Source: Candidatus Desulfovibrio gallistercoris (lineage in GTDB: Bacteria; Desulfobacterota; Desulfovibrionia; Desulfovibrionales; Desulfovibrionaceae). Taken from it: 64,000 nt of DNA. The stretch lies in contig DWYJ01000072.1 of the NCBI GenBank assembly GCA_019118745.1, positions 1 to 64,000 of the forward strand. Direction: 5' to 3'. A program made the position numbers and the translations under genes. This document shows, one piece after another, positions 35,721 through 45,499 of this stretch. Position 1 is the first letter of the stretch. Every line of letters begins with the position of its first letter. The notes under the pieces were generated by a model. It worked only from the letters and a program-made list of their open reading frames with translations, was not told where the DNA came from and searched no databases.

Positions 35721-36752
35721 TTAGGCGCCGCTGGCCAGTTTTTCGGCCCGGGCGGCTTCACGTGCCTGGATGAGCGCGGCGGCACGCTTGGCCAGCTGGG
35801 TCACTTCCGGCTTGGAGATCTGTCCGTCCGCGCCGACGCTTTCGCCCTTGTGGCGCAGCTTGTCGGTGATGAGCGAAGAGAAGAGCAGGACAGGCAGATC
35901 CTTGAGCATGGGATCTTCCTTGATGCGCAGGGTCAGGTTGAGACCGTCCATGACCGGCATCTCGATATCCGAGACGACCACCTGCACGAAGTCGGTGATG
36001 GGGCGGTTCTCCTCCTCGGAGAGGCGCTTGAAGTTCATGAGCCGTTCCCAGGCCTCGCGCCCGTTGGTGGTGACCTCCACGACGAAGCCGGCCTTTTCCA
36101 GCAGGTCGCGCTGCATCTCGCGCACCAGTGCCGAGTCGTCGGCCACGAGGGCGCGGTACCCGCGCGAGGCGTCCCAGTTGGCGCCCAGATCATCCAGACG
36201 CAGGCCGAGCCGCGGATTGAGATTGGCCACCACCTTTTCCAGATCCAGCAGAAAGACGATACGCCCTTCCAGCTTGACCACGCCGACGATGGTGTTGCTG
36301 GAGACGGCAGCCACATATTTGTTCGGCTGCTCAACTTCTTCCCAGCTGATGCGGTGGATGCGGTTGACCCCGGAGACCATGAAGGCCGTGGTGACGTTGT
36401 TGAACTCCGTCACGATGGTCTTGGGCTCTTCGGTCGTCTGGGCGTGCTGTTTTTCCAGCCACATGGCCAGGTCCACGAGAGGGATGATCCGGGAGCGCAG
36501 GTTGAACGCCCCCAGCACGCTGGGGTGCTGGACTTCGGGCAGTTCCGTGACCTTGGGCATGCGGATGATCTCCAGCACCTTGGCCACGTTGACGCCATAA
36601 TAGCCCCGGTAGGTGCATGTGCCGTCGGGGTTTTCCGTCGTGGTCTGTCCTTCAGCGGGATCGCCGTTGGGCGGCGCCAGTTCATCAAGATAGAACTCGA
36701 CGACTTCAAGTTCGTTGGTTCCCGCCTCAAGCAGAATATTGGTCTGAGCCAT
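35721..36752 (-). CDS. cheV: Chemotaxis coupling protein CheV
   Basis: 343 residues: an N-terminal CheW-like domain (about 15-190; PSVLGAFNLRSRIIPLVDLAMWL) and a C-terminal response-regulator receiver (about 195-330) with ALVADDSALVREMQ, the phospho-acceptor Asp in VVSDIEMPVMDG, and the conserved Lys in GQISKPEV. CheV couples receptors to CheA, and phosphorylation of its receiver aids adaptation. ATG 36752 has GGAGGC just upstream. No other che genes are adjacent, but two receptors in the window are likely clients. Confidence 0.94.
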   Translation of the reverse strand: MAQTNILLEAGTNELEVVEFYLDELAPPNGDPAEGQTTTENPDGTCTYRGYYGVNVAKVLEIIRMPKVTELPEVQHPSVLGAFNLRSRIIPLVDLAMWLEKQHAQTTEEPKTIVTEFNNVTTAFMVSGVNRIHRISWEEVEQPNKYVAAVSSNTIVGVVKLEGRIVFLLDLEKVVANLNPRLGLRLDDLGANWDASRGYRALVADDSALVREMQRDLLEKAGFVVEVTTNGREAWERLMNFKRLSEEENRPITDFVQVVVSDIEMPVMDGLNLTLRIKEDPMLKDLPVLLFSSLITDKLRHKGESVGADGQISKPEVTQLAKRAAALIQAREAARAEKLASGA

Positions 36753-36923
36753 GCTGCCTCCATAAAATACGCCTGCGCCCATCACGGGGAGAGATCCCCG
36801 CCTCCGTCGCCCGCCGGGAGGGAAGACCGCCCGGCATCGAGCCGTCAGAAGACGAATATGCGGTTCCGGCGTCTCACGCGGGCTCCGTTGCCTACGGATG
36901 CGCGAGGCAGCCGGACGCTTTGC

Positions 36924-37772
36924 CTAGGGCAGCGCCTCCAGCCACGCTTGCGCCGCGTCAATAAGCTTTTTCGGCGTAGATGCGCCTGCCGTTAGGCCAA
37001 CGCGCATTTTTTTTGAGAAATTCTCCGGAAGGAGTTCCGCCGCTTCCTCGATGTGATAGGTTGTCTTGCCGCACTGGGCGGCCAGATCGGCCAGGCGGCG
37101 CGTGTTGCCGCTCTGCCGGCCGCCGACGACGACCATGACGTCCACCGTGCGCGCGATCTCCAGGGCTTCCTGCTGTCGTTCCCGGGTGGCGTCGCAGATG
37201 GTGGAGAGCACGGCAAGCCGGGCAAGCTTCCGGTGCAGGGACTGTTCGATGGCGGCAAAGACGCCGCGGTCCTGCGTGGTCTGCGAGGCCAGCACATAGT
37301 CGCCGTCCGGCGCAAGGGGCAGGCTGTCCAGCTCCTCCTGGCTGCCGAAGACATGGGCCCTGCCATGCGCATAGGACAGCAGGCCCTTCACCTCCGGATG
37401 CTCGGCCTCGCCGAACAGCAGGAGGACCGCGCCGTTCTCCGTGGCGTTGCGGATGGCCAGCTGGGCTTTCTTCACCTTGGGACAGGTGGCGTCCTGCACA
37501 TGCGCTCCCGACGTCCGCACGGCTTCCTCCACCTGGCGGGTGATGCCGTGCGCCCGGATGAGCACGCAGTCCTGCGGGCCGAGCTCGGCGGGCGAGGAGG
37601 CGCAGAAGACCCCGCGTGTTTCATAGTCCGCCAGGACCTGCGGGTTATGGATGATGGGGCCGAGAGTGCAGATGCGTTTGCCGTCGGCCTGTTCGAGGGC
37701 GGAGTCCAGCTTTTGCAGGGCAAGGCTCACTCCCATGCAGAATCCGGCCGTTTTGGCGCGTAGGATTTCCAT
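36924..37772 (-). CDS. ispH: 4-hydroxy-3-methylbut-2-enyl diphosphate reductase
   Basis: A 282-residue Fe-S enzyme that makes IPP and DMAPP in the last step of the MEP isoprenoid pathway. The three cluster cysteines are in AKTAGFCMGV, QDATCPKV and STICDATRERQ. Other conserved blocks are GPIIHNPQVL, IRAHG and GGRQSGNTRRL. AAGGAG precedes ATG 37772. It lies downstream of dus on the same strand with a 195-bp gap. Slightly short compared with the E. coli enzyme, as is common. Confidence 0.95.
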   Translation of the reverse strand: MEILRAKTAGFCMGVSLALQKLDSALEQADGKRICTLGPIIHNPQVLADYETRGVFCASSPAELGPQDCVLIRAHGITRQVEEAVRTSGAHVQDATCPKVKKAQLAIRNATENGAVLLLFGEAEHPEVKGLLSYAHGRAHVFGSQEELDSLPLAPDGDYVLASQTTQDRGVFAAIEQSLHRKLARLAVLSTICDATRERQQEALEIARTVDVMVVVGGRQSGNTRRLADLAAQCGKTTYHIEEAAELLPENFSKKMRVGLTAGASTPKKLIDAAQAWLEALP

Positions 37773-37967
37773 GTCGTCTCCTTGGCGGGATGTACGGCAC
37801 ACCGCCGGGCCGGGAAGGATGGGAAGGGGCGGGCAGCGCGCGGGAGTCCGCAGCGTCTGTCCGGCGTCGCTCCCGTCCGGCGAGCCGGAGGCGACCCGCC
37901 CTTTATAGTCCGCATGGCGGAAGAGTTCAACCGGACGCGGGACACGGCGTGTCCGGATGCCGGACGG

Positions 37968-38975
37968 CTACAACGGCAGGAATTCCTCCAGGATGTCCTG
38001 CAGCGCTGTCCAGTCCGTGCACTGGCAAAGGGCGTGGCGCAGGGCGCGCGCCCCGGGCAGGTGCTTCACGTAGCGGGGCACGACGCTGCGCATCTTCCAG
38101 AGGACGGCATCATCGGAGCAGTGGCGGCGGGCCAGGCTGATGTGCCGGTCGATGACGGCGCGCAGGCGCTGCGGGGTGACGGGCGGCGGCGTCTCGCCGC
38201 GCTGGAGGGCGCGGTGGGCGGCGAAGATGGTGGGATCGTGCAGCGCGCCGCGCGCGTACATGACGCCGCTCACGCCGGTGGCGGACTGGACGCGCAGGCC
38301 GTCCTCCGCGCTGAAGAGGTCGCCGCTGGCCAGCAGGGGGATGGAGAGCTGCGGCGCAAGGGCGGCAAGCGCCTCATGCCGGGCTTCGCCGCCGAAGCCC
38401 TGGCGCGCCGTGCGCGGATGCAGGGTCAGCCAGCCGGCTCCGGCATCCTGGAGGCGCAGGGCCAGCTCCTGCCAGACCTGCCGGCCGTCGTCCAGCCCCA
38501 GCCGCAGTTTGAAGCCCACGTGCCCCGGCTCCGCGGCGGCGATCATGGCGCGGGCGACGGCAAGGGCGTTCTCCACATCGCCGAGCATGGCCGCGCCGGC
38601 CTTCTGCTTGAGCACCTTGGGCACGGAACAGCCCATGTTCAGATCGAACCAGCCGTAACCGGCCTCGCGCAGCCGGGCGACGGCCTGCCCCAGGAAGGCG
38701 GCTTCCGCACCGAAGAGCTGCACCACCAGCGGCTGATCCTCCGGCAGGTTCGCCAGCAGTTCGGCAGTGCCGGGGCTGTGGTAGACGAGCCCCTTGGCGC
38801 TGACCATCTCCGTGACGCAGACCGCCGCGCCGTATTCGCGGCAGAGCAGCCGGAAGGGCAGATCGCTGTAGCCTGCCAGCGGCGCAAGCCACGGCGCGTC
38901 AGGGCCGAAGACCGGGGGATGCTCCGCGGCGGCGGGCGGACAGGGCGGCAAGGGGCGGGCGGGGTGGCGGCTCAT
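37968..38975 (-). CDS. tRNA-dihydrouridine synthase
   Basis: A 335-residue flavoenzyme of the DusA/B/C family that reduces uridines in tRNA D-loops. Signatures are LAPLAGYSDLPFR, FDLNMGCSVPKV with the catalytic Cys, GFKLRLGLDD, LTLHPRTARQGF and GVMYARGALHDP. It looks closest to the DusB branch, but the specific target uridine cannot be read from sequence. Its ATG overlaps the stop of the SulP gene by four bases, so they form one transcript. Confidence 0.93.
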   Translation of the reverse strand: MSRHPARPLPPCPPAAAEHPPVFGPDAPWLAPLAGYSDLPFRLLCREYGAAVCVTEMVSAKGLVYHSPGTAELLANLPEDQPLVVQLFGAEAAFLGQAVARLREAGYGWFDLNMGCSVPKVLKQKAGAAMLGDVENALAVARAMIAAAEPGHVGFKLRLGLDDGRQVWQELALRLQDAGAGWLTLHPRTARQGFGGEARHEALAALAPQLSIPLLASGDLFSAEDGLRVQSATGVSGVMYARGALHDPTIFAAHRALQRGETPPPVTPQRLRAVIDRHISLARRHCSDDAVLWKMRSVVPRYVKHLPGARALRHALCQCTDWTALQDILEEFLPL

Positions 38976-40765
38976 TTGTTCCTGCTCTTGTGGTGTTGAT
39001 GCGGATGGTGGGCATGGCGGCTCTGCCTGCGCTTGGACGGCGGCAGCTTGGGCAGATGCAGGCGTTCGTCGCTCTGCAGACGGTGGAAGGTATGGAAGCC
39101 GAGCTTGAGGCCGTCGGCAAAGGTGGGGGCCACAAAGCCCTTGCCCAGGTAGCTCAACAGGCCTGTCCGTTTGAGGATGTCGTGGACGCTGCGGCTGCCG
39201 ACCACGAGGATGACCGGGATATGCCGCTCGTGGCAGCGCTCCACGAACTGCTCCAGGGAGTGGGTGCCCGCGGCGTCCAGCCAGAAGACGCGGGCCAGAT
39301 GCAGGACGATGACCCGCACCGGCGTTTCCGTCTCTTCATAGATGCGGCGTTCCAGCTCGTTGATGGCCCCGAAGAAGAGCGTCCCTTCGATGATGTAGAC
39401 GGCGATCTCGTCCGGCAGCGGCTCCGGGGCATGCTGCATCATGGGGTCATGGCGCGTGAGCCGGAAGACGCGCGGATGCGCCAGCTTGAAGATGAAGAGG
39501 ATCAGGGAGAGCAGCACGCCCAGCAGGATGGCCTGCTCCAGCGCCAGCAGCAGCGTGGCGGCAAAGGTGACGATGAGCACGGTGCGGTCGATGCGGGTGG
39601 CCTTGAAGCAGAGGCGCAGGCCGGGCATGTCCACCATGCGCACGCAGACGGTCAGCAGCACGCCGCCCAGGGCGGAGAGCGGCAGCCAGCTCATGAAGGG
39701 CGCGATGAGCCAGAGCATGGGCAGCGCCAGCAGGCCGGAAAGCACCGTGGCCATGCGCGTGCGCGCGCCGGAGGTCACCACCAGCGCGCTGCGGCTGAAG
39801 GAGCCGCAGCCCACGATGCTCGACGTGCAGGCTGCCGCCATATTGCCGAGGCCCTGGCCGATGAGCTCCTGACTGCCGTCGAAGCGGTCCCCCTTGAGGC
39901 CGGCCAGCTGTTTGCCGGTGGAAAGGGAGGTCACCGCGCCCATGAGGGCCAGCGCCAGCGCCGGCATGAACAGATCCCGGTAGATGGTGACGTCCAGCGG
40001 CAGGCGGGAGATGGGCGGGATGACCGAGGGGATGTTGCCCACCAGCGCGACGCCCTTGCTGCCCGCATCAATAAGATAGGAGAAGAAGCCCGCGCCCACC
40101 AGCGCCAGCAGCGTGGCGGGCAGGCGGCGGGAGATGCGGCGGCAGAGCTCCACCAGCACGATGCTCAGGGCGGCGATGCCCACGCACCAGACGTTCACCT
40201 GATCGATATGCTGTATGGCCGACCAGACCGGCAGGAAAAATCCGCTGGAGTGACTGTCCGGCAGGCCGAGCACGGTCTCTATCTGGCTGGAGGCGATGAG
40301 CAGGGCCGTGCCCGTGGCGAAGGCCTGCATGACGGATTGCGAGATGAAGTTGGCCAGATCGCCCAGCCGGGCCAGTCCCATAGCCACCTGGATCATGCCG
40401 CAGAGCAGGGTGATGGTGAAGACGCAGGTCATCTGATAGGAGGGCGGCAGGCCCGCGATGGCGACGCCGCCCACCGTGGCCGAGCCGATGGTGGAGAGCA
40501 GGACGATGGACGTGGCGTTGGTGGGCCCGGCGGCGAGGAAGCGGCAGGAGCCCCAGAGCGCCGCCACCACCACCGGCAGCATGCAGGCGTAGATGCCGTA
40601 TTGCGGATGCACGCCGGCCATGAGCGCGTAGGCCATGGCCTGCGGCACGGCCACGGGCGTGACCGTCAGCGCCGCCACCAGATCGGCGCGAAAATCGGCC
40701 GCCTGATAGCTTTTCAGCTCTTTCCAGAAGGGCAGTAGGGTGTTGAGGTATTTCATGGCGGTCAT
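38972..40765 (-). CDS. SulP-family anion transporter with STAS domain
   Basis: A 597-residue transporter with about 12-14 helices (motifs PQAMAYALMAGVHPQYGIYA; GCGSFSRSALVVTSGARTR) and a cytoplasmic STAS domain (about 440-560; VIVLHLARVFWLDAAGTHSL). SulP proteins move sulfate, bicarbonate or dicarboxylates. Sulfate is attractive in this organism, but bicarbonate is equally possible. The C-terminal tail is strongly basic and His-rich. ATG 40765 is chosen as the start nearest the first conserved block, and the ribosome site is weak. A TTGACC-17-TATGGT promoter lies upstream. Confidence 0.9.
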   Translation of the reverse strand: MTAMKYLNTLLPFWKELKSYQAADFRADLVAALTVTPVAVPQAMAYALMAGVHPQYGIYACMLPVVVAALWGSCRFLAAGPTNATSIVLLSTIGSATVGGVAIAGLPPSYQMTCVFTITLLCGMIQVAMGLARLGDLANFISQSVMQAFATGTALLIASSQIETVLGLPDSHSSGFFLPVWSAIQHIDQVNVWCVGIAALSIVLVELCRRISRRLPATLLALVGAGFFSYLIDAGSKGVALVGNIPSVIPPISRLPLDVTIYRDLFMPALALALMGAVTSLSTGKQLAGLKGDRFDGSQELIGQGLGNMAAACTSSIVGCGSFSRSALVVTSGARTRMATVLSGLLALPMLWLIAPFMSWLPLSALGGVLLTVCVRMVDMPGLRLCFKATRIDRTVLIVTFAATLLLALEQAILLGVLLSLILFIFKLAHPRVFRLTRHDPMMQHAPEPLPDEIAVYIIEGTLFFGAINELERRIYEETETPVRVIVLHLARVFWLDAAGTHSLEQFVERCHERHIPVILVVGSRSVHDILKRTGLLSYLGKGFVAPTFADGLKLGFHTFHRLQSDERLHLPKLPPSKRRQSRHAHHPHQHHKSRNK

Positions 40766-40947
40766 GGCCGGAGCTGCGCGCTCCCGAAAAAAAGAAAGAT
40801 GAAGGGCGGTTGCCCGGCGGTTGTCCCTGCCGCGCACCGGTCTGCGCCGGGGCCCGTCCGGCGGGCGGAGCGCTTGTGCCGGAAGGGACATACGCAAAAG
40901 CCGCGGGAATCTCAAGAGCGGGCCGAAAAGAGACTGTACTGTCTGCG

Positions 40948-40976
40948 ACCATACCCGCCCTGCATCTGCGGGTCAA
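40948..40976 (-). promoter_or_regulatory. Candidate promoter of the sulP-dus transcript
   Basis: On the minus strand TTGACC (40971-40976) and TATGGT (40948-40953) have 17-bp spacing, with a leader of about 175 nt before the SulP ATG. The 40766-41136 divergent region holds no gene. Confidence 0.55.
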
Positions 40977-41065
40977 CGGGAGGCGCGCGATAGCGGCAAC
41001 GGAATTTTGACGCCCACCGTGCAAAAGAGAGGTAAAAAATTTCAATATGCCGGAATCACAGGGCA

Positions 41066-41094
41066 TTGTCTTTATGGCAAAAACATTGCATACT
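41066..41094 (+). promoter_or_regulatory. Candidate promoter of the lytic transglycosylase gene
   Basis: TTGTCT (41066-41071) and CATACT (41089-41094) are 17 bp apart. The predicted start is near 41101, about 36 nt before the ATG. Confidence 0.5.
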
Positions 41095-41136
41095 TGAAGT
41101 GCGCCGGAAATACAGGCTCCGGCAAGGATGTTGCCT

Positions 41137-42261
41137 ATGACCCGCCGAATCACCCTCCTTCTGGCAACCTGCATGCTCCTGGGTCTTCTGGGGCTGGTGC
41201 CGCTGCTGGCCGGCTTTGTCCCCCAGTACTGGGGGGCGGAGATGCGCGGTCTCATCAATCCGCAGGTCGTCAGCCTGCGCCCTGAGGACAGGCCCCGCCC
41301 CATCGAGACGCAGGGGGCGGACGGTCGCGTCTGGGCCGTGCGGATGCCCGTGGACGACACGCCCGTGGAGGAGCTGGACAGCCTGCCGTCTCCCCGGCGG
41401 GTGGACGTGGTGCGCTTCGAGGCGGACGGCGTGCGGCTGGCCCTTGCCGACAGGGCCTTTCTCTATGACGGCAATGCCGCTACGGCGCTGGCTCCCCTGC
41501 TGGCGCTGGATGGTTCCAGCATGCCCGTGCTCTACGGCGTGCAGCCCGATTTTTACGGCGACATGCTGGACAGTCAGGGGCGTCCCCTGCGCTGGATGGC
41601 TTCCGGGGCCTTCATGAACGGCTATCAGCCGGTCGACCTGGCAGAGCTGGCCGAGATGCGCCGTCGCCCCGCATCCGCGCCCGTGGCTCCGGTGCTGACC
41701 CTGCCCCGCTATGATGCCGGCACGCTCCAGGCCCACGCCGATTCCTACAAGGAGCTGGTGGAGAACTTCTCCCGCCGTTACGGGCTGAACGCCGCCCTTG
41801 TCTACGCCATCATCCACAGCGAGAGCACCTTCCGTCCCACCCTGGTCAGCCGCAGCTCGGCCATGGGGCTCATGCAGCTCCTGCCCAGCACCGCCAGCGA
41901 CGAGGTGCACCGTTTCCTCTACGGCACGCGGGGCAACGTGGGCTTTGAGGAGCTGGCCGTCCCGGAGATCAACATCCGCTACGGCACGGCCTATCTGCAT
42001 ATCCTCATGACCCGCTATTTCCAGGACGTGCGGGACCCCGTGATCCGCGAATACTGCACCGTGGCCGCCTACAACATGGGGCCCAACCGCTTCCTCCGTT
42101 ACTGGGGCGCCACCAATGCCGAGGCCGTGGCCCGCATCAACAGCCTGGATGCCGCGGATTTCTACCACAAGCTGACCGTGGAGCTGCCCGTGCGGGAAAC
42201 GCGCTTCTATGTGGCCAAGGTGCAGCATCTGAAGGCGCAGTTTGCCGGAGCGCTCCCCTAG
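41137..42261 (+). CDS. MltC-like membrane-bound lytic transglycosylase
   Basis: 374 residues with an N-terminal hydrophobic segment (about 5-28, signal or anchor without a clear lipobox), an MltC-like middle domain and a C-terminal SLT/goose-lysozyme-like domain (about 215-365). The catalytic Glu is in YAIIHSESTFRP, followed by the family motifs SSAMGLMQLLPSTA and VAAYNMGPNRFLRYWG. It cleaves glycan strands in the periplasm. ATG 41137 has AAGGA 8-9 nt upstream, whereas ATG 41128 overlaps that site. Confidence 0.9.
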   Translation: MTRRITLLLATCMLLGLLGLVPLLAGFVPQYWGAEMRGLINPQVVSLRPEDRPRPIETQGADGRVWAVRMPVDDTPVEELDSLPSPRRVDVVRFEADGVRLALADRAFLYDGNAATALAPLLALDGSSMPVLYGVQPDFYGDMLDSQGRPLRWMASGAFMNGYQPVDLAELAEMRRRPASAPVAPVLTLPRYDAGTLQAHADSYKELVENFSRRYGLNAALVYAIIHSESTFRPTLVSRSSAMGLMQLLPSTASDEVHRFLYGTRGNVGFEELAVPEINIRYGTAYLHILMTRYFQDVRDPVIREYCTVAAYNMGPNRFLRYWGATNAEAVARINSLDAADFYHKLTVELPVRETRFYVAKVQHLKAQFAGALP

Positions 42262-42431
42262 GAGCACGGCGGCTGTCCGGGCCGGGCTTGGGGCGGAAAG
42301 CGGCGGGAAAGGCCGGTGGGGCGAACCCATCAGCCTTTCGTGGGCAGGGCATGATCGGGCATCCCGTGGCTTGTCTGAGCGCTCTGCCGGAAGGCCGTCA
42401 GGATTTTTTTGCAGCAGGCAAGAAAAAATGC

Positions 42432-42458
42432 TTGACCTTTGAGCGGGTCGCGTATAGA
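42432..42458 (+). promoter_or_regulatory. Candidate promoter of tRNA-Val
   Basis: TTGACC (42432-42437) and TATAGA (42453-42458) lie just before the tRNA. The 15-bp spacing is short but both boxes are strong, and the -10 ends 18 bp before the mature tRNA. Confidence 0.55.
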
Positions 42459-42476
42459 AGAACTCTTGCCTCATGT

Positions 42477-42553
42477 AGGAGCGTAGCTCAGGTGGCTAGA
42501 GCGCTTCCTTGACACGGAAGAGGTCAGCAGTTCAAGTCTGCTCGTTCCTACCA
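42477..42553 (+). tRNA. tRNA-Val, anticodon GAC
   Basis: 77 nt including an encoded CCA. The acceptor stem AGGAGCG/CGTTCCT has one G-T pair. The anticodon stem CTTCC/GGAAG encloses TTGACAC, giving anticodon GAC. The T arm contains TTCAAGT. It lies upstream of thrS, separated by a terminator at 42636. Confidence 0.96.
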
Positions 42554-42635
42554 GTGATGATTCGGGGAATGTCCCCTTAACGGCGAAGGGCTGAGTGCCC
42601 GCCACTATAGCCGCCATGCGGTATTTTTGAGAGTG

Positions 42636-42668
42636 ATGGGGAGGTTTTCGCCTCCCCATTTCTTTTTT
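42636..42668 (+). terminator. Terminator between tRNA-Val and thrS
   Basis: ATGGGGAGG-TTTTCG-CCTCCCCAT followed by TTCTTTTTT. It may end the tRNA transcript or act as an attenuator in the thrS leader, since it lies only 44 bp before the thrS ATG. Confidence 0.8.
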
Positions 42669-42711
42669 GCGTTATGCGCCGCCTTGCGGCGAAGCGATAA
42701 GGAGTTTTTTC

Positions 42712-44667
42712 ATGAGCATCCTTGTGGAAGGGCAGGCCGTGGAGGCCGCCGCCGGTGCAGTCGTTTCCGATGTGTTGCAGCAGGCCCTGAGCGGCAAGAA
42801 GTTCAAGTCGCTGGTGGCTGCCCGCGCTGTCTGCCCTGAAGAGCAGGGCGGCGCGCATCTTGTGGATCTGAGCGCCCCCGTGCCCGCGGGCTGCACCGAG
42901 CTCGTGCCCGTGCCCGCCGATTCTCCGGAAGGGCTGGCCATCGTGCGTCACTCCACGGCGCACGTCATGGCGGCGGCGGTCAAGAAGCTGTTCCCCTCGG
43001 CCAAGGTGACCATCGGCCCGGCCATCGACAACGGCTTCTACTACGACTTCAGCGTGGAAAAGCCCTTTTCCAGCGATGATTTCGAGGCCATCGAGGCGGA
43101 GATGCAGAAACTGGCGGCCGCCCGTCTGCCCTTCACCTGCCGCCGGGTGAGCAAGGCCGAGGCCGTGGAGCTCTTCCGCGGCATGGGCGAGAACTTCAAG
43201 GTCGAGATCATCGAGGACATCGACGCCGACACGGTGACGCTCTACACCTGCGGTGATTTCTGCGATCTCTGCCGCGGCCCGCATGTGCCGCACACCGGCT
43301 TTGCCGCGGCCTCCAAGCTGCTTTCCGTGGCCGGGGCCTACTGGCGCGGGGATGAGAAGAACCCCATGCTCTCCCGCCTGTACGGGACGGCCTTTGCCGA
43401 TGAAAAGGCCCTCAAGGCGTACCTCCAGCAGCTGGAGGAGGCCAAGCGCCGCGATCACCGCAAGCTGGGCCGGGAACTGGGCTTCTTCACCTTCCACGAG
43501 GACGTGGCCCCCGGCATGGTGTTCTGGCTGCCCAAGGGCATGCTGCTGCGCACCATCCTGGAAGACTTCTGGCGGCGCGAGCATCTCAAGCGCGGCTACG
43601 ACATGGTGCAGGGTCCGCAGCTGCTGCGCGTGGAGACCTGGCAGCGTTCCGGCCACTACGACCATTACCGCCAGAACATGTACTTCACGCAGATCGAGGA
43701 TGACGCCTACGGCATCAAACCCATGAACTGCATCTCGCACATGCTCATCTTCAAGAACGAGCTGCGCAGCTACCGCGACATGCCGCAGCGTTACTTCGAG
43801 CTGGGCGTGGTGCACCGCCATGAAAAGAGCGGCGTGCTGCACGGTCTTCTGCGCGTGCGCCAGTTCACGCAGGACGACGCGCACATCCTCTGCACGCCGG
43901 AACAGCTGGAAGGGGAGATCCTGGAGGTCATCCATCTCATCCGCGACCTCATGAACCTCTTCAACTTCCAGTTCAAGGTGGCCATCTCCACCCGGCCCGA
44001 AGACAGCATCGGCACCGACGAAGCGTGGGAACTTGCCACCAATGCCCTAATCCAGGCCGTGCAGAAAGCCGATATGCCGTATGAGATCAACGAGGGGGAC
44101 GGGGCCTTCTACGGGCCGAAGATCGACGTGCGCCTGCTGGACTGCATCGGCCGCGAATGGCAGTGCTCCACCATCCAGGTGGATTTCACCCTGCCGGAGC
44201 GCTTCGACCTCACCTATGTGGGGCAGGACGGCGAGCGGCATCGTCCGGTCATGGTGCACCGCGCCATCATGGGCTCGCTGGAGCGCTTCATCGGCGTGCT
44301 CATCGAGCAGTACGCCGGGGCCATGCCCACCTGGCTCGCGCCGGAGCAGGCCCGCATCCTTACGGTGACCGAAGCCGGGGACGAGGCCGCCCGCAAGGCG
44401 CTGGAGGAACTCAAGGCGCAGGGCATCCGCGTCTCGGCCGATCTGCGGAACGAAAAACTTGGCTTCAAGGTGCGCGAGGCGCAGGTGGCCAAGATTCCGT
44501 ACATTCTTGTCATTGGTGAGAAGGAGGCGCAGGCCGGCGGCGTCAACGTGCGCCTGCGCAATGGGGAAAACGTGGGGCTCAAGTCCGTGCCGGAGGTCGC
44601 CGCCATGATCCGCGCGGATGGTGAAGAGCCCTTCAAGCGAGGAGGAATGCGCTATAGCTTCGCCTAA
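42712..44667 (+). CDS. thrS: Threonyl-tRNA synthetase
   Basis: A 651-residue class II synthetase. Domains in order: TGS, editing domain with [16 protein letters not shown] and the later [10 protein letters not shown] zinc-type site, the catalytic core with [27 protein letters not shown] and motif 3 [20 protein letters not shown], then the anticodon-binding domain. It charges tRNA-Thr and clears mischarged Ser. AAGGAG is 8 nt before ATG 42712. It heads the thrS-infC-rpmI-rplT-pheS-pheT group and may be controlled by the hairpin at 42636. Confidence 0.97.
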   Translation: MSILVEGQAVEAAAGAVVSDVLQQALSGKKFKSLVAARAVCPEEQGGAHLVDLSAPVPAGCTELVPVPADSPEGLAIVRHSTAHVMAAAVKKLFPSAKVTIGPAIDNGFYYDFSVEKPFSSDDFEAIEAEMQKLAAARLPFTCRRVSKAEAVELFRGMGENFKVEIIEDIDADTVTLYTCGDFCDLCRGPHVPHTGFAAASKLLSVAGAYWRGDEKNPMLSRLYGTAFADEKALKAYLQQLEEAKRRDHRKLGRELGFFTFHEDVAPGMVFWLPKGMLLRTILEDFWRREHLKRGYDMVQGPQLLRVETWQRSGHYDHYRQNMYFTQIEDDAYGIKPMNCISHMLIFKNELRSYRDMPQRYFELGVVHRHEKSGVLHGLLRVRQFTQDDAHILCTPEQLEGEILEVIHLIRDLMNLFNFQFKVAISTRPEDSIGTDEAWELATNALIQAVQKADMPYEINEGDGAFYGPKIDVRLLDCIGREWQCSTIQVDFTLPERFDLTYVGQDGERHRPVMVHRAIMGSLERFIGVLIEQYAGAMPTWLAPEQARILTVTEAGDEAARKALEELKAQGIRVSADLRNEKLGFKVREAQVAKIPYILVIGEKEAQAGGVNVRLRNGENVGLKSVPEVAAMIRADGEEPFKRGGMRYSFA

Positions 44668-44668
44668 C

Positions 44669-45199
44669 ATGAGACCGCGGCGCGACGTCGCACAGGACGG
44701 CGTGCGCCGCAATGAGATGATCCGTGCGAGAGAGGTGCGAGTCATCGGAGCCGACGGGGAACAGCTGGGGATCCTGCAGCGTAACGAGGCCATCAGCCTT
44801 GCCAAGGAAGCGGGCCTCGACCTTGTGGAAGTGGCCTCCACGTCGGAGCCGCCTGTCTGTCGTATCATGGACTATGGCAAGTTCAAGTACGAACAGCAGA
44901 AGAAGAAGCAGGAAGCCAAGAAGCGGCAGTCCGTGGTGCAGATCAAGGAGATCAAGGTCCGTCCCAAGACCGACGACCATGACTACGAGACCAAGGTGCG
45001 CCACATCCGCCGCTTCCTTGAAGATGGCGACCGCTGCAAGGTGACGGTATTTTTCCGCGGCCGCGAGATCGTCCACAAGGACCGCGGCCTGAGCATCCTT
45101 GAGCGCGTGGTGCAGGATCTGGCCGATGTGGCCAAGGTGGATCAGGAGCCCCGCGCCGAGGGACGCACGCTGCAAATGCTGCTGGTGCCCAAGAAGTAG
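44669..45199 (+). CDS. infC: Translation initiation factor IF-3
   Basis: IF-3 binds the 30S subunit and checks start codon pairing. N-domain motifs are VRRNEMIRAREVRVIGADGEQ and EAISLAKEAGLDLVEVA; the C-domain has EIKVRPKTDDHDYETKVRHI and KVTVFFRGRE. The first ATG is at 44669 (176 residues), but it has no ribosome site close by. An in-frame ATA at 44654 lies 8 nt after GAGGAGGA (44638-44645). infC often starts with a rare AUU/AUC/AUA codon, which IF-3 uses to regulate itself, so the true start may be 44654, inside thrS. Confidence 0.96.
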   Translation: MRPRRDVAQDGVRRNEMIRAREVRVIGADGEQLGILQRNEAISLAKEAGLDLVEVASTSEPPVCRIMDYGKFKYEQQKKKQEAKKRQSVVQIKEIKVRPKTDDHDYETKVRHIRRFLEDGDRCKVTVFFRGREIVHKDRGLSILERVVQDLADVAKVDQEPRAEGRTLQMLLVPKK

Positions 45200-45301
45200 C
45201 GCGGAAAATGCGCTTGCATACGGCCGCTTTTTAGGGCACTATGCTTTCCCGTCCATCCGCTTTGAGGACGGGCCGTACGATTATTGTGCAAGGAGTACAT
45301 C

Positions 45302-45499
45302 ATGCCTAAGATCAAGACCCGGCGCGCCGCCGCCAAGCGTTTCCAGCTGACCGGCAGCGGCAAGTTCAAGCGCCGTCGCCAGAATCTGCGTCATATCCTG
45401 ACCAAGAAGGCCCCCGGCCGCAAAATGCGTCTGGGCCAGTCCGCCATCGTGGACAAGACCAACGAGAAGGCCGTGCGCCGCATGCTGCCCAACGGCTAA
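45302..45499 (+). CDS. rpmI: Ribosomal protein bL35
   Basis: A 65-residue basic protein of the large subunit: MPKIKTRRAAAKRF, KRRRQNLRHIL and KKAPGRKMRLG are the family signatures. AAGGAG is 6-7 nt before the ATG. It sits between infC and rplT in the conserved order, where L20 usually controls its own operon. A 198-bp gap before rplT holds no gene but has GC-rich stems. Confidence 0.97.
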   Translation: MPKIKTRRAAAKRFQLTGSGKFKRRRQNLRHILTKKAPGRKMRLGQSAIVDKTNEKAVRRMLPNG

